A DNA stretch of 50,381 nucleotides from Dinochytrium kinnereticum (Eukaryota; Chytridiomycota; Chytridiomycetes; Chytridiales; Chytridiaceae). Shown piece after piece: positions 23,001-32,633 of the stretch. Both the position numbers and the translations under genes were made by a program. How positions within the stretch are numbered: position 1 is the stretch's first letter; every line of letters begins with the position of its first letter. The stretch lies in assembly GCA_027604005.1 (NCBI GenBank), contig JADGJT010000129.1, positions 1-50,381 on the forward strand. The letters are read 5' to 3'. The notes under the pieces were generated by a model. That model ran no database searches. It had not been told where the DNA came from and saw nothing but the letters and a program-made list of their open reading frames with translations.

Positions 23001-25534
23001 AATTTAGTGCTGTACATATTTCTGTAATCACGAACCCCAAACCAACCATACCAACTTCTCCCCACCAAAATAAAGCAACATCAGGAATAACAGAAACACA
23101 GAACTCTCTTACCATTCCCTCCTCTCCCACATCTCGGCTCGTAATGCTGATTGTTTCCTCAACTCCACCACCGTCCACATTCAAATTTTGAGCAAACAAA
23201 TTTGTCGCTAAAGCATGCTGATACTCCCCGACAAGGCACCGAACAATCTCTTGAATCTGAATACGATAATCTTCATCGGCCTTTAATGACCTTTTTTCAA
23301 AAACAAGGTCGTCAGGGATGATGCGATGGGGGATAAAGTCCGACACGGATTTGGTTATCTGGTTTTACAGCGGGAGTCCGGTTTCATAGGTTGAATATGT
23401 TAGTTTTGGACGATACAGGGAGTAGAAAGTATGGTTAAGGACTGAAAAGTGAATAAATAAACAGAAGAGAGATGATTTTACCGGCTGTAACTTCTTCTTG
23501 TCTAGCAATGGCTTTTCGAGCATGATTTCAACGCCAACGCTGGTTCCAAGCGTCTTGTAAAGGTGAACATCAACTAAATAAGAAGTAAGTTAAATTAACA
23601 ATACAAACGGGTAAGGTAGGTTTGGTGGACAACACTCCCTCTCCTTAAACCAAATCCCTACAATGCATTTTTTTAAAAGAAAAAAGACTCACTCTCGTCC
23701 TTATTGCCACGACCACCTTTCGTCTTCCCCCCACCAGCCCCACTATCAGCAACAACCGACCCAGCGTCGCCAGGGCTTCCAGGGGCTTCAAAAACATCAA
23801 GCGGGAATCGTCCTGGAAAGAATGCAGAAGGAAGAGGAAGAAGGTGTTAGTATGTCAAAGAAATGAAGTTCGGGGTAGTATGACCTACCTTTTAAACCGA
23901 TAACACGCGGGAAGAGAAGGCTTGAAAAATCCAAGAGCGCTTTGCCACGGTATTTGCTAGGGTTGGGATCGACGAGGTGGGAAAAGCGAGGTTGGAATTC
24001 ACGGATAAACTATTGGTGGGGATAGATTGCAAGTTAGCGTGGGTATTCATGGGTATTGTAGATGGACATCTTTGAAATAGAAAGTAGTAGAAAAGTGGAG
24101 CCAATCCTGCAAAACAAATCAAAACATAACCGGACCGAACCTCAATCTCAATCAATTGCTTCGCCAAAATTTTCTCCCTCAACCTAATTACACTCTCAGG
24201 CGGCAGCCAGATCGTATGTCCATTACTCCAAGAAACCTTCTTAAAGCTCTGCATAGGAACCTCAACATTCGCCCCACCATTTTTATCCGAAGCAGCTCCA
24301 GGTGTTTGTGGGGCAGTTCCGTCTAGTTTCGATACCTCGGGACCGAGAATATCACTTATGGTGGGGTTTCCGGCTGGGTCAGGCGGCTTCGCGAGGTAAA
24401 TAGGAGTTGCGCCGAATGCTGGGGATTCTAAGGGGAAAGTTAGTTTTCAAAGATATGTGGAAGGAAGAAGGAGTACCTAGAGCCATTGGGACTTCGCAAG
24501 TCGTGAGAGAGCCTCCAGTGATTGAAATTAGACGCTCAAGGGTTGTTTCGGCGGGGACGAGGAGGTTGAGGCTATATGTGTAAATATCTAAAAAACAAAT
24601 ATTAACTGATCTTTTGATCTATAAAAGAAAATAGACAAAGAAAAATCAACAATTCCCGTACTCGAATTCAAATCTTTCTCCGTCCCCTCCTTCAAAGTCC
24701 ACTCATCGGGAACCGGAAAGACATCATCCAGTTTAATCGTAACAAAATTCCCGTTCTCAACCACTTCTGGCGATAAAAGAGGTCTCGACAATGACACCTC
24801 AAACAAAATCTCGGGTTGATTATTGGGCTCTCCTTCTTTTGATGGAGCGGGGAGAAGCCTTGCGTTCAAGTACCCTATTGGAAGCGATTCTTTGAATGAC
24901 AATGGCGGTGGGAGGAGCGGGGCTTCTGGTGGAGCTGCTGGATCTCGCGGTTGGTATTTAAGAAATGTTGAAGCGAAGCATATGTCGGCTGTTCCGAGTA
25001 TTTGGGTTTTTTCCTTAGGGAGGGACTCGATGAGGGTGAATGTGGCTCTTTTGTTTGCGAAGGTGTCAACTAGCCCCTAATTATACGTGTGAGCAATATA
25101 AAAATGAGAAGACCAACTGATTTCATACCTCATCTACGTGAAGACTTTGCTCCACATTGAAGTTATATTCTGGGCTGCCACTATCAACCACTACTTGAGA
25201 CTTCAGGTCAAAAACAGCGATGGTCAGGAACATTACATATCGCACGCCCCCCCGCCCCAAAGGAAACAAAAACACTTACGTCCTTAAAATCGAAGTCGGC
25301 GAACTGCACCCGCACAAACGTATTTACATGCTCCCCCTTTGCGCCTCTCACGTTCCTTGCCGAAATGACCCTGATGCTCAAAACCACACAGTCCTCACTT
25401 GAAGCCGATATTTGAGCGCCGTCCATTTCTTCCAGGGTTCCTTTTCCAGTCATCGGGTTTGAAGGGGCGGTTGAAGCACCTTTGTGGCTCGTAGCTGTTG
25501 CTGGTTGCTTTGAAGTGCTGGCGGGGGTGGCCAT
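20071..25534 (-). CDS. CFAP70: CFAP70, cilia- and flagella-associated TPR protein
   Basis: CFAP70 is an axonemal protein tied to the outer dynein arm base. The first in-frame ATG is 25534 (MATPASTSKQPATA); an earlier in-frame TTG at 25594 is unlikely. The N-terminal C2-like part has VVLSIRVISARNVRG and FVRVQFADFDFKD. The middle part has TIWLPPESVIRLREKILAKQ (compare the animal 'W.LES...DP.AV..F'), then FKERLKTAVVDIVRE (animal FKEQLKHAVVKIVRE). C-terminal TPRs follow: YLLLARLEVQRGNHGLAFQH, DDPDAWAFLANTHF and SSKSWLGVGKACLAVGEFGE with AEDALS. The last matches the human CFAP70 ending ([20 protein letters not shown]). Many exons with short introns. Outside flagellated lineages fungi lack this gene. 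Confidence 0.9.
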
Positions 25535-25927
25535 TGTATGAACGGTTGGTTTGTTTTGTTGGAGTTTGACAATTCTATTCCTTTTGGAGGACAACTGATT
25601 TACTATTTATTACACATTTGAAACATTCAAAACAGTTGGGAGAGTAAGTTCGTGCCGCCAACAACAACGACAGGAATGAATGATCATGGTAGAAAAGAAA
25701 GGAAGGAAGGATGAGTGGAAGAGAGGGTTAGTACATAAATTTCGGTAGATTGAAGGAAGGAGGACGGAAAGGTGAGCGAGATGTTGTGTACATTCCTTGA
25801 CCAGGCAGATGCCTCACATGTCTGACTTTGGTAGGTCGTCGGTCCAAGTGCAGGGAGGTGGGGCAAATGGTGAACTGGGAAAAGAAGAAAAAACATACCC
25901 GTTAAAGGACAACTAGAGAGGCCTTGA

Positions 25928-25953
25928 GGCCCATTCAACTAAGAGAATGGGCC
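25928..25953. repeat. Small perfect inverted repeat
   Basis: Arms GGCCCATT (25928-25935) and AATGGGCC (25946-25953) are separated by 10 nt and would form a stem-loop. Confidence 0.6.
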
Positions 25954-26216
25954 CAAAGAGAGTTTCTGTCCTGCTCTCCTTTTTATACGTGAAGGAGAGT
26001 TTTTGTCTCCAACTTCACCCACATCTTTTCTTTGATTGGTGGGTCACTTGCCAAGAGAATTAGATATGACAGATAGTCGCAAAGCAGCAGTGTTGACTTC
26101 CCATATATGCGTGGCCTTTCTCCCATGCCTTCTTCCCACAGCTCTTCCCATAGCCTCCCTCTCCACCTCCTAACTCTCCGGTCTGCATGTGACTTCTTTC
26201 CAACACAAACAGAGTA

Positions 26217-26267
26217 CCGTTGGGTCTGACTCCACCCCTTGCTCCTAAGTAACGTCAGACCCAACGG
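26217..26267. repeat. 14-bp perfect inverted repeat
   Basis: Arms CCGTTGGGTCTGAC at 26217-26230 and its exact reverse complement at 26254-26267, with a 23-nt spacer. It could be a transposon terminus, a foldback or a protein-binding palindrome. No target-site duplication is obvious. Confidence 0.75.
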
Positions 26268-26398
26268 AAGTTGGGTTTTTTCTTCATAAGAAATCGCTTT
26301 TCTGAGACCACAAACTATCGTGTTTTCATCAACCAAAGCATGTTCTGAAAATAGGAAGAAAAACGGCCCAGCGGTTCGTCCAAAACTTCAAGTTGAAC

Positions 26399-26614
26399 AT
26401 GAACCGTCAACAAAGGATCACAACACCACCTCAACTGCCGAGCAAGAGGAGGGCCATTCTATCTAACAACACCAGAACGAACCTCCTTTAGCAGTTCCTT
26501 AAAGAAAAGGAAGAGACTGCTGTCCCTGGCAGGCAGCTTGCCAAAAGATGCAACATTGACCCTTCCAATTTAAGGAAATGGATTCAGCGCTCGGAGGAGA
26601 TGGCCAAGGCCTGA
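26399..26614 (+). pseudogene. Broken helix-turn-helix fragment, transposase-like
   Basis: From an ATG at 26399 the frame reads basic sequence ending RRAILSNNTRTNLL, then an in-frame TAG at 26489-26491. It continues QFLKEKEETAVPGRQLAKRC and NIDPSNLRKWIQRSEEMAKA to a TGA at 26612-26614. The second part has the pattern of a CENP-B/Psq-type HTH found at the N-terminus of pogo-like and related DDE transposases ('..R.LAk.fnI..s.l..W...'). The stop codon and absent downstream catalytic domain mark it as dead. An alternative is a non-transposon HTH protein fragment. Confidence 0.45.
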
Positions 26615-26784
26615 AACCTGGCTAAAAGACTCTAGCCAAGGTTCTAAAGCAAAAGAGAGATGAAGAAGGGCTTACCTGAAGCTTAATAGGTACATGTGTA
26701 TGTCATTGGTGCTTGCTGATGAAGCAAAGACTTCGTTGAGATGAAGATTGCTCACCAATACTGGCTGCAATGGCCATTTCAATA

Positions 26785-26827
26785 AAGGACCTTTCTTTTC
26801 TTGGTGTCTCAAGAAAGAAAAGGCCTT
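26785..26827. repeat. Imperfect foldback
   Basis: AAGGACCTTTCTTTTCTT (26785-26802) and AAGAAAGAAAAGGCCTT (26811-26827) are near-complementary around an 8-nt loop. A second imperfect hairpin lies nearby at about 26616-26644. Confidence 0.5.
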
Positions 26828-27766
26828 AGATATCTGTTAGGAACGGGAATGGTCTAGAAGAAAGATGAAGAAAACACAGAGGAAGAGCTCTGTTCTCCGC
26901 GCGCAAATCAGGATGAAGATGTTATGCAAGAATGCTCGCCCTTTATTGTCCTACGAAAAAGTAGGACTGAGGTGTATTTGTTCAGCCCGGAGGAGATTGT
27001 GTTGAAGGCCCTGGCGTCGCGGTCGTCACTGATGAGCAGCGTGTTCAGGCTGCCCATACTTTCAAGATGAAAGAATTGTCAGATTTTTTTTGAAAAAGGA
27101 GGTGGGGCAATATGAAAAATGGCAACGCAAGTAATACGGTATTAATTTAGAAAGTTGAGTGATAAGCAATTGATAACAACAGCAATCTACCTGACTCTTG
27201 CATGGCTTTATACGCTCTTCATAACTTCGGTTGTTGGTGTTTTCAGTCTCGCCAAAGTCCCGCCTTTTTTTGCTGAGTATCCTCTCAACTCTCCATCAAG
27301 TCAGGGTGCTCTGAACTGGCTCTGAACAATGATGCTCTAGGGAACTTCGTTGAAACCTGCTCCGCCCTCACAGGGTAAAGATATTTTCATTTGTTTCAGC
27401 CTAGGTTCATTGTTCAGGTTGGGCATGGGCCAGTGGTTGGAAACTACTGTGACGGACAGAAACAAAGCTTAACCTTATCTTTCTTTATTTTCACCCAATT
27501 GCTAATACACCTTTACGTATTACTTCAATCTGCGACATAAGAATATATGGTGAGGTAATTCTGAAGAGGTCATGATTTATTGATTGACTTGTAAGATCCA
27601 ATGAAAAAAAAGGCCTTTTTATTTCGAGGGCGCAAAGGGTGGGAAGAAACTAATTGAGATCCCCTCTGAAGAATGAAAAGGGAAAAGGAAAAACAATAGA
27701 AGAAAAAATAGAGAAAGCACTGAGTAAATCAGGAAAAAAGCAACTGGCAAAAACTAACGTTCACCC

Positions 27767-29239
27767 TTAGTGGATCATTGCCAAAACAACGACAACAGCA
27801 GCAGGCATCCAGACACCAACGGCCGACTCAATTGCTCCCGAAGGAACGATAAGGGATCCATCAAGGGGAGGCTTGGTGGCTCCAGCACCGTACCCAGTCT
27901 CAGTGGCAACTGGGCCTGACGAGGTCTTGCTAGAAGCAATAGATTTCGTCCTCGTCTTAGTGGAGACTTGACAGACGACGGTTCCATCGACGGCCACAAC
28001 ACAGTCATTGCACTTCACGGAGCCGTTGGGAAGGGTTTCGCAGTTCTCACCAGGCTTCTCGTCGTCGTCGTGGGAGCCGCAGTGCACTTCGCCATCGGCA
28101 TGAACATGGCTTTTGACGGGAGAAGAGAGATTACAATATCAGTTAGGACTGGGTCTTCGTCATGATAATAGGAATATACCAATCATCGTCATGGTCGTCG
28201 TGGTCGTCATGGTCGTCATGGTCGTCGTGGTCGTCATGGTTATGAGGAGTGGTGCTTGCAGCTGGGGCAGAGGTGGTGGTTATAGTGACGACGCTGGTTG
28301 CAGTGATAGATGCAGAAGTAGTAGACGAAGTGGTAGGAGCCGTGGTTGCAGTAGGAATCTCGCATTCCTTGTTGGTGCTCTCAAACTTTTTTTAATTATT
28401 AGTTTAGAACCTACTCTTAACAGAAAGCGAATTACCGGGACATCACTCACCATCACCTTGCCGATCTTGCAAACATCATCAGCGTACTTGTATGCCTCTT
28501 TGATGTACTCGTCAGGTTTGGCACCGCAAAAGTTTTTCCCCTCAACACACTTGCGAATGGCGTCACGAGCCGTGGAGCTGCACACGCACTTGAGTTGGTC
28601 GCAAGTCGGCGTCGCGAGCAAATCCCAGCCGGTCTGGGGTCCGCAAGGGGCGGCGGCATCAAATGTAGCTGTGTAGGAGCACTCGTCGAAGCAATCTTGG
28701 TCTCCAATCGGAGGGGGTGGCTTGTTGTTAGGGTCAGGCAGAGGAACCCAGGGGAGCCAGCACTGGTGGGATTTTCCATAGGACTCAGGAGGGAACTTGA
28801 ACCCGACAAATAGAAAAAAACTTTCGTTTAGAAGGAGAACACATCCTGAAGAAGCAGAGTTGGATAACAAGAGAAGGTCACGCATATATCTGAAAGAACT
28901 TACATGGTCAACTTGGTGTTCGCAGAAGTCCTTAGCTCTCTTCAAAGCAAAAGCATCATCTCCGCATTTCTCTCTGCGATTGCACTCGACCACCTTATCC
29001 CACCAATCAGTGTGGCAGGAGCACTGATAGGTAGAGCATAAGCCATGATCGGACATCTTTGTGGAGGTGCCGCACGGGGAGCTGGCAAGGTCGGCGGCGG
29101 CCTGGAAGCATTTTCTAGAAAGACATTGGTTTGCAGATTGCTGACGAGCGAGGAGAATATGGGTAGAGGCATCGCCAGAGGCGGCGGAGGCGACTTGGAT
29201 GACAGCAAGAGCGCTGAAAAGAGAGAAAACGAGATTCAT
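27767..29239 (-). CDS. Secreted GPI-type Cys-rich protein with (His-Asp-Asp)n tract, candidate metal-binding
   Basis: Four exons (29239-28904, 28795-28451, 28379-28180, 28109-27767) join in phase to 407 aa. The signal peptide is MNLVFSLFSALAVIQVASA. Module 1 has nine Cys, including CSC, CNRREKC and the ending CEHQVDH. Module 2 has CFDECSY, CVC and further Cys but lacks the His-rich ending. A Ser/Thr-rich stalk follows, then six HDD repeats, DDDCHVHADGEVHCGSH (a dense His/Cys cluster) and a C-terminus GAIESAVGVW followed by a short hydrophobic tail, typical of a GPI signal. The module pattern is CFEM-like (CxC-x9-C-x5-C-x13-C) but the spacing differs from canonical CFEM. No known family was recognised. 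It diverges from the multi-module gene at 30155. A cell-wall or membrane-anchored metal binder is the best inference. Confidence 0.75.
28184..28243 (-). repeat. 9-bp coding tandem repeat, (HDD)n
   Basis: About six copies of a GAC-GAC-CAC/CAT unit read on the minus strand encode alternating His-Asp-Asp. The array lies inside exon 3 of the 27767-29239 gene, next to an intron, and is prone to slippage. Confidence 0.85.
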
Positions 29240-30154
29240 TTTCAGGGGCAGAAAGGGTGGTAGAGAACGGGGGGGGGAAGACGAGGGAGGTTCTTTATAA
29301 GAGGAATTCGAGAACGGCAGAAACCTCATAAAGTGAAAGCAACCCTCCTGGTGGCCTTTCGCATTTTCTTTTTCCCCTCGGCCGCATGGCTCTCTCTGTC
29401 TTCTCGGTGTGAGGGTTCACTTGCAGTGACATCCGGCCGCTTTTTTGACTCTTTTTTTTCTATGTTTTTCCCCAATCACCCATGAAAAGTGAAAAAGAAA
29501 AATGAGAACGGAGTAAAGAAAAAGCAAAAAAGCAAAAGAAAAAAAGAAAAGGTTGAAAAGGCTGGTTAAAACACAAAGGACACCCACTGTGAACAGAATA
29601 TTCCCCGAGTGTTGCTAACTCAACCCCAAAGGTACTTCCTGCGTACCCTCCTGGCCGCACCAATCAGCGTGCTTTCTTGTGATGAACACAAGGCTGCAAC
29701 CGAAAAGTAAAGTTTATTTAATCCTCACAAGGCAAAAGGGCTGACCAATCATAAAATTTCCTGTCAATAGTACTAACACGACCAGCAAAAATCCACCGAG
29801 AGTTTAAGCATTCATTTACTCGTTTATTATTAAGCATCAGATGTAAACATGCAAATATCTACAAGTTCAGTGAATGTTGCGTAATGTCAAAAAAAGGAAG
29901 AAAAAGAAAAGAGGCAAAATCAAAGAATAATTGCAGTGCTACCATGCAGAGAGTGATGAAAAAGACACGGATGAAAGACAGCAAAACAGTGCAAACGAGG
30001 GCACCCTTCCGGCTGGAATGGCAACTATGCACATACAATTAAATCATACATCCCAAATAGTTCGGGGTTAATGCCAAAAAACTCTTATAAGTAGCGCGGT
30101 CTTCCACGTTCTTCGTCTTCACCAACCTCAATCCTTTCTCCTTAGAACGCAGAA
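29240..30154. promoter_or_regulatory. Shared divergent promoter region of the first secreted pair
   Basis: 915 bp between two divergent starts. A TATA-like TTATAAA on the minus strand (29294-29300) lies about 55 bp before the ATG at 29239. TTATAAG on the plus strand (30085-30091) lies about 64 bp before the ATG at 30155. CCAAT words occur near 29660 and 29742. I searched by eye for the yeast Zap1 zinc-response palindrome (ACCTTNAAGGT) and did not find an exact copy. Confidence 0.55.
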
Positions 30155-31138
30155 ATGCAGCTCTCTTTGATCTCCACCTTCATTGCCTCTTTGGCAGCTT
30201 CACAAGCCTTTGCCCTTCCTCAGGCTACCGAGACCACTTCGGTCGAGGCGCCTCTCCCTACCTCAACAGAGACTCCTGTTGAGCCCGTCCCTGTTTACCC
30301 TTACATTGCCGACTACGACACCAGTAAGTCTTTTTCCCAGTTCAAGTGCATTGTTTCCCCTTCACCCATCTTATCCCTCACACTCATTCGTTTCACTCTT
30401 TCATCACAGCGGTTTCCGAGTGCCTTTACAGCTGCTACTTCCAATCCACTTGCCAGGAGATCACCAACGCTGGTGGAAGCCTTCATGATGAGGACGAGGC
30501 CGTCAGGGACTGTGTCTGTGGTAGCTCCTTCTTGAGCTCTGTTGCCGCCTGCGACGTCAGCACCTTGTGCCCTGAAGCCCGGTCCGAAATCGTCGCCAAG
30601 GTCAACGACTTGTGTGTTCACGTAAACGAGCACCTTGAAGAGGACCACGACCACGACCACGACCACGACCATGACCATGACCACGACCCCAAGCCCACCG
30701 CCACTACCACCGAGGTTCCTGTCGTCCCCACCACCACTATGGACGCCACTCCAGTCCCGACCGAGACTCAGAGCCCCGTCGAGCCCGTCCCTGTTTACCC
30801 TTACATTGCTGACTACGACACCAGTAAGTTTTGACAGTTCAAGTACATTGTTTCCCCTTCACCCATCTATCGCTCACATTCATTCGTTTCACTCTTTCAT
30901 CACAGCGGTTTCCGAATGCCTTTACAGCTGCTACTTCCAGTCCACTTGCCAGGAGATCACCAACGCTGGTGGAAGCCTTCATGATGAGGACGAGGCCGTC
31001 AGGGACTGTGTCTGTGGTAGCTCCTTCTTGAGCTCTGTTGCCGCCTGCGACGTCAGCACCTTGTGCCCTGAAGCCCGGTCCGAAATCGTCGCCAAGGTCA
31101 ACGACTTTTGTGTTCACGTAAACGAGCATCTTGAAGAG

Positions 31139-31173
<35 letters not shown>

Positions 31174-31679
31174 TGTCCACGACCCTAAGCTCACCGCCGC
31201 TAATATCGAGGTGGGTGTCGTCACCCCTATGGACGCCACTCCGGTCCCGCCCGAGACTCACAGCCTCGTCGAGCCCGTCCCCGTTCACCCTTACATTGCC
31301 GACTACGACACCAGTAAGTCTTGACAGTGCAATTACATTGTTTCCTTCTCCTTCACTCGTCGCTGAATATCGCTAAATATTTTTTTCTTCTTCTTTCATC
31401 ATTTTAGCCGTCTCTGAGTGCCTCTACAACTGCTACTTCCAATCCACTTGCGTGGAGATCACCAACGCTGGTGGAAGCCTTCATGATGAGGACGAGGCCG
31501 TCAGGGACTGCGTGTGCGCAACCCCTTTCTTGAGCTCCGTCTTTACCTGTGACAGGAGGTCCTCGTGTGTTGAGTCTCGCGCTGAGATTGCTCTCAAGGT
31601 CAACGACTTGTGCGCTCACATTAACGAGCACCTTGAGGAGGACCACGACCACGACCACGACCACGACCACAGCGCCTAA
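30155..31679 (+). CDS. Secreted three-module Cys-rich protein with (Asp-His)n tails, candidate zincophore-like protein
   Basis: Four exons (30155-30323, 30410-30823, 30906-31313, 31408-31679) join in phase to 420 aa. Signal peptide MQLSLISTFIASLAASQAFA. Exons 2, 3 and 4 each encode one module: C-x3-C-x5-C-x19-C-x-C-x10-C-x5-C-x14-C in exons 2 and 3, ending C-V-H-V-N-E-H, or C-A-H-I-N-E-H in exon 4. A tail of 7, 6 or 5 Asp-His pairs follows. Modules are linked by Thr/Pro-rich spacers ending PVEPVPVYPYIADYDT. Exons 2 and 3 and their preceding introns are almost identical, a recent tandem exon duplication; exon 4 is diverged. It has no membrane anchor, so it is probably released. His-rich tails and position near a ZIP transporter suggest zinc or copper binding. 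No named family recognised. Confidence 0.8.
30324..31313 (+). repeat. Tandem duplication of intron plus exon
   Basis: The block from 30324 (intron 1, exon 2) is repeated from 30824 (intron 2, exon 3). The first about 230 nt of the two exons differ at only a few bases, and the introns share long identical runs such as CATTGTTTCCCCTTCACCCA. Divergence rises toward the His tail and the linker. Confidence 0.9.
30642..30683 (+). repeat. (Asp-His)7 coding hexanucleotide tract
   Basis: Seven GACCAC/GACCAT units. Equivalent tracts with six units (about 31139-31174) and five units (31641-31670) close the other two modules of the same gene. Confidence 0.9.
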
Positions 31680-32633
31680 ATGTGAGGCTTTCCTTTGCCT
31701 GATCAGTTATTGAGCTGTACGCCTCTTTCCCTGTATAAGACCAGCGATGGGCCTCTTTTGATTTCCGTAATCAAGTTCAATAAACTATGCTCTATTGATA
31801 TGAACATCTAAATGTCATCTGCTGTCTTTGTGCATTTTGTCGATATACTGATTATGCTTGGGATCAGAAGACTATTCACATCACATTAGGTAAAAACCGA
31901 TCAAGTACATTCATTCTGCTAACGGTGATAAAAATCGCCATCAGCCTCAGGAAAACTTATTTGCAGGTATTCTGTCGGGGTTTATTGAAAGTAGGCGTTG
32001 GAGGTCACCAACGCAAATCAAATAACTGGTGTCCATTTCCATCATTGAGCACCTTCCTGGCCTAATTTTTGAGGTTGTTGTATTGGCGAAAGACAAGCTG
32101 TTGTTGGTGTGAAAAGTGAAAAAAAATGATGACAACTGCAACGCTCTTTGTGTGTAGGATTTAGGTGAAAACCACATCCTGGAAAGTTTTCCAGTGGTAA
32201 TCCTGAGCATGGATCAATATCTTGCTAGTGCAGAATAACGTTAATTGTATTGTCATTCAGAATTCGTTTGATCATTATCAACTTGCGGCAAAGTTTTACA
32301 TTCGTCTAGAGTTGGGACTGAAAATGATGGTTCACTCTCAATACTAATCTTCAACTCTTTGATATCAAATGGAAAGAAAAGACAAAAGGATGAATTAGAT
32401 GATAGCTTTATTTCAAGTAGAATTCTCCAAATAACAAACCAGCCATCATTTAGGAGCCACAAAAATAAACCAAAATCAAAACTCAGAAAGTAGGAGAAAG
32501 GAAAAGAGGTCCGCATCAAATTCCGATGAAGTCTTAACCGAAAAATTGTTATTGAAATGATAAAAAAAATGGCCATCCATATGACCTCAGAAGTCAGTCC
32601 AGCAAGAGCCCTCAGCTCATCGAGAAGTTTGGC
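31680..32633. other. Convergent intergenic region
   Basis: About 950 bp between the stops of the two convergent secreted-protein genes. Short minus-strand frames (31947-32210, 32253-32576) have no signal peptide or recognisable motif and I do not call them. No repeat or RNA gene seen. Confidence 0.5.
31779..31784 (+). terminator. Polyadenylation signal AATAAA
   Basis: AATAAA lies 100 nt after the stop of the three-module gene, in T/A-rich sequence. Confidence 0.5.

Larger units (their letters stand above)
25535..27766. other. 2.2-kb gene-poor region with foldbacks and a dead transposase-like fragment
   Basis: No intact gene is visible. It holds several inverted repeats (listed separately), a broken HTH-like coding fragment at 26399-26614, and short frames with no family match. 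One is a hydrophobic frame near 27190-27330 (LTLAWLYTLFITSVVGVF). A minus-strand frame at 25983-26336 is open for 117 codons but has no recognisable motif. Base composition and decayed frames suggest accumulated transposon debris between CFAP70 and the metal locus. Confidence 0.55.

Noticed and set aside
25983..26336. Minus-strand frame of 117 codons as a DDE transposase core
   Set aside because: Only vague resemblance (an acid-containing start and a hydrophobic stretch); no catalytic D-D-E spacing could be identified, and it is on the opposite strand from the HTH fragment.
28184..28243. Short regularly spaced repeats that could suggest a CRISPR-like array
   Set aside because: Nine-base in-frame codon repeats with no spacers, inside a eukaryotic exon.
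28113..28676. Long plus-strand open frame (187 codons), Gly/Ser/Val-rich with repeated Val-Met
   Set aside because: It is the antisense of the (HDD)n tract and Thr-rich stalk of the 27767-29239 gene; low-complexity sense repeats keep the other strand open. No signal peptide or domain.
30313..31288. Minus-strand frames with poly-Val runs
   Set aside because: Reverse strand of GACCAC repeats (GTGGTC = Val-Val), so not independent genes.
30155..31679. Calling the Cys modules canonical CFEM domains
   Set aside because: The CxC centre and eight Cys are shared, but C2-C3 is only 5 residues, C3-C4 is 19, and an extra C-x-H-x-x-[DE]-H end is present; the canonical spacing is not met.
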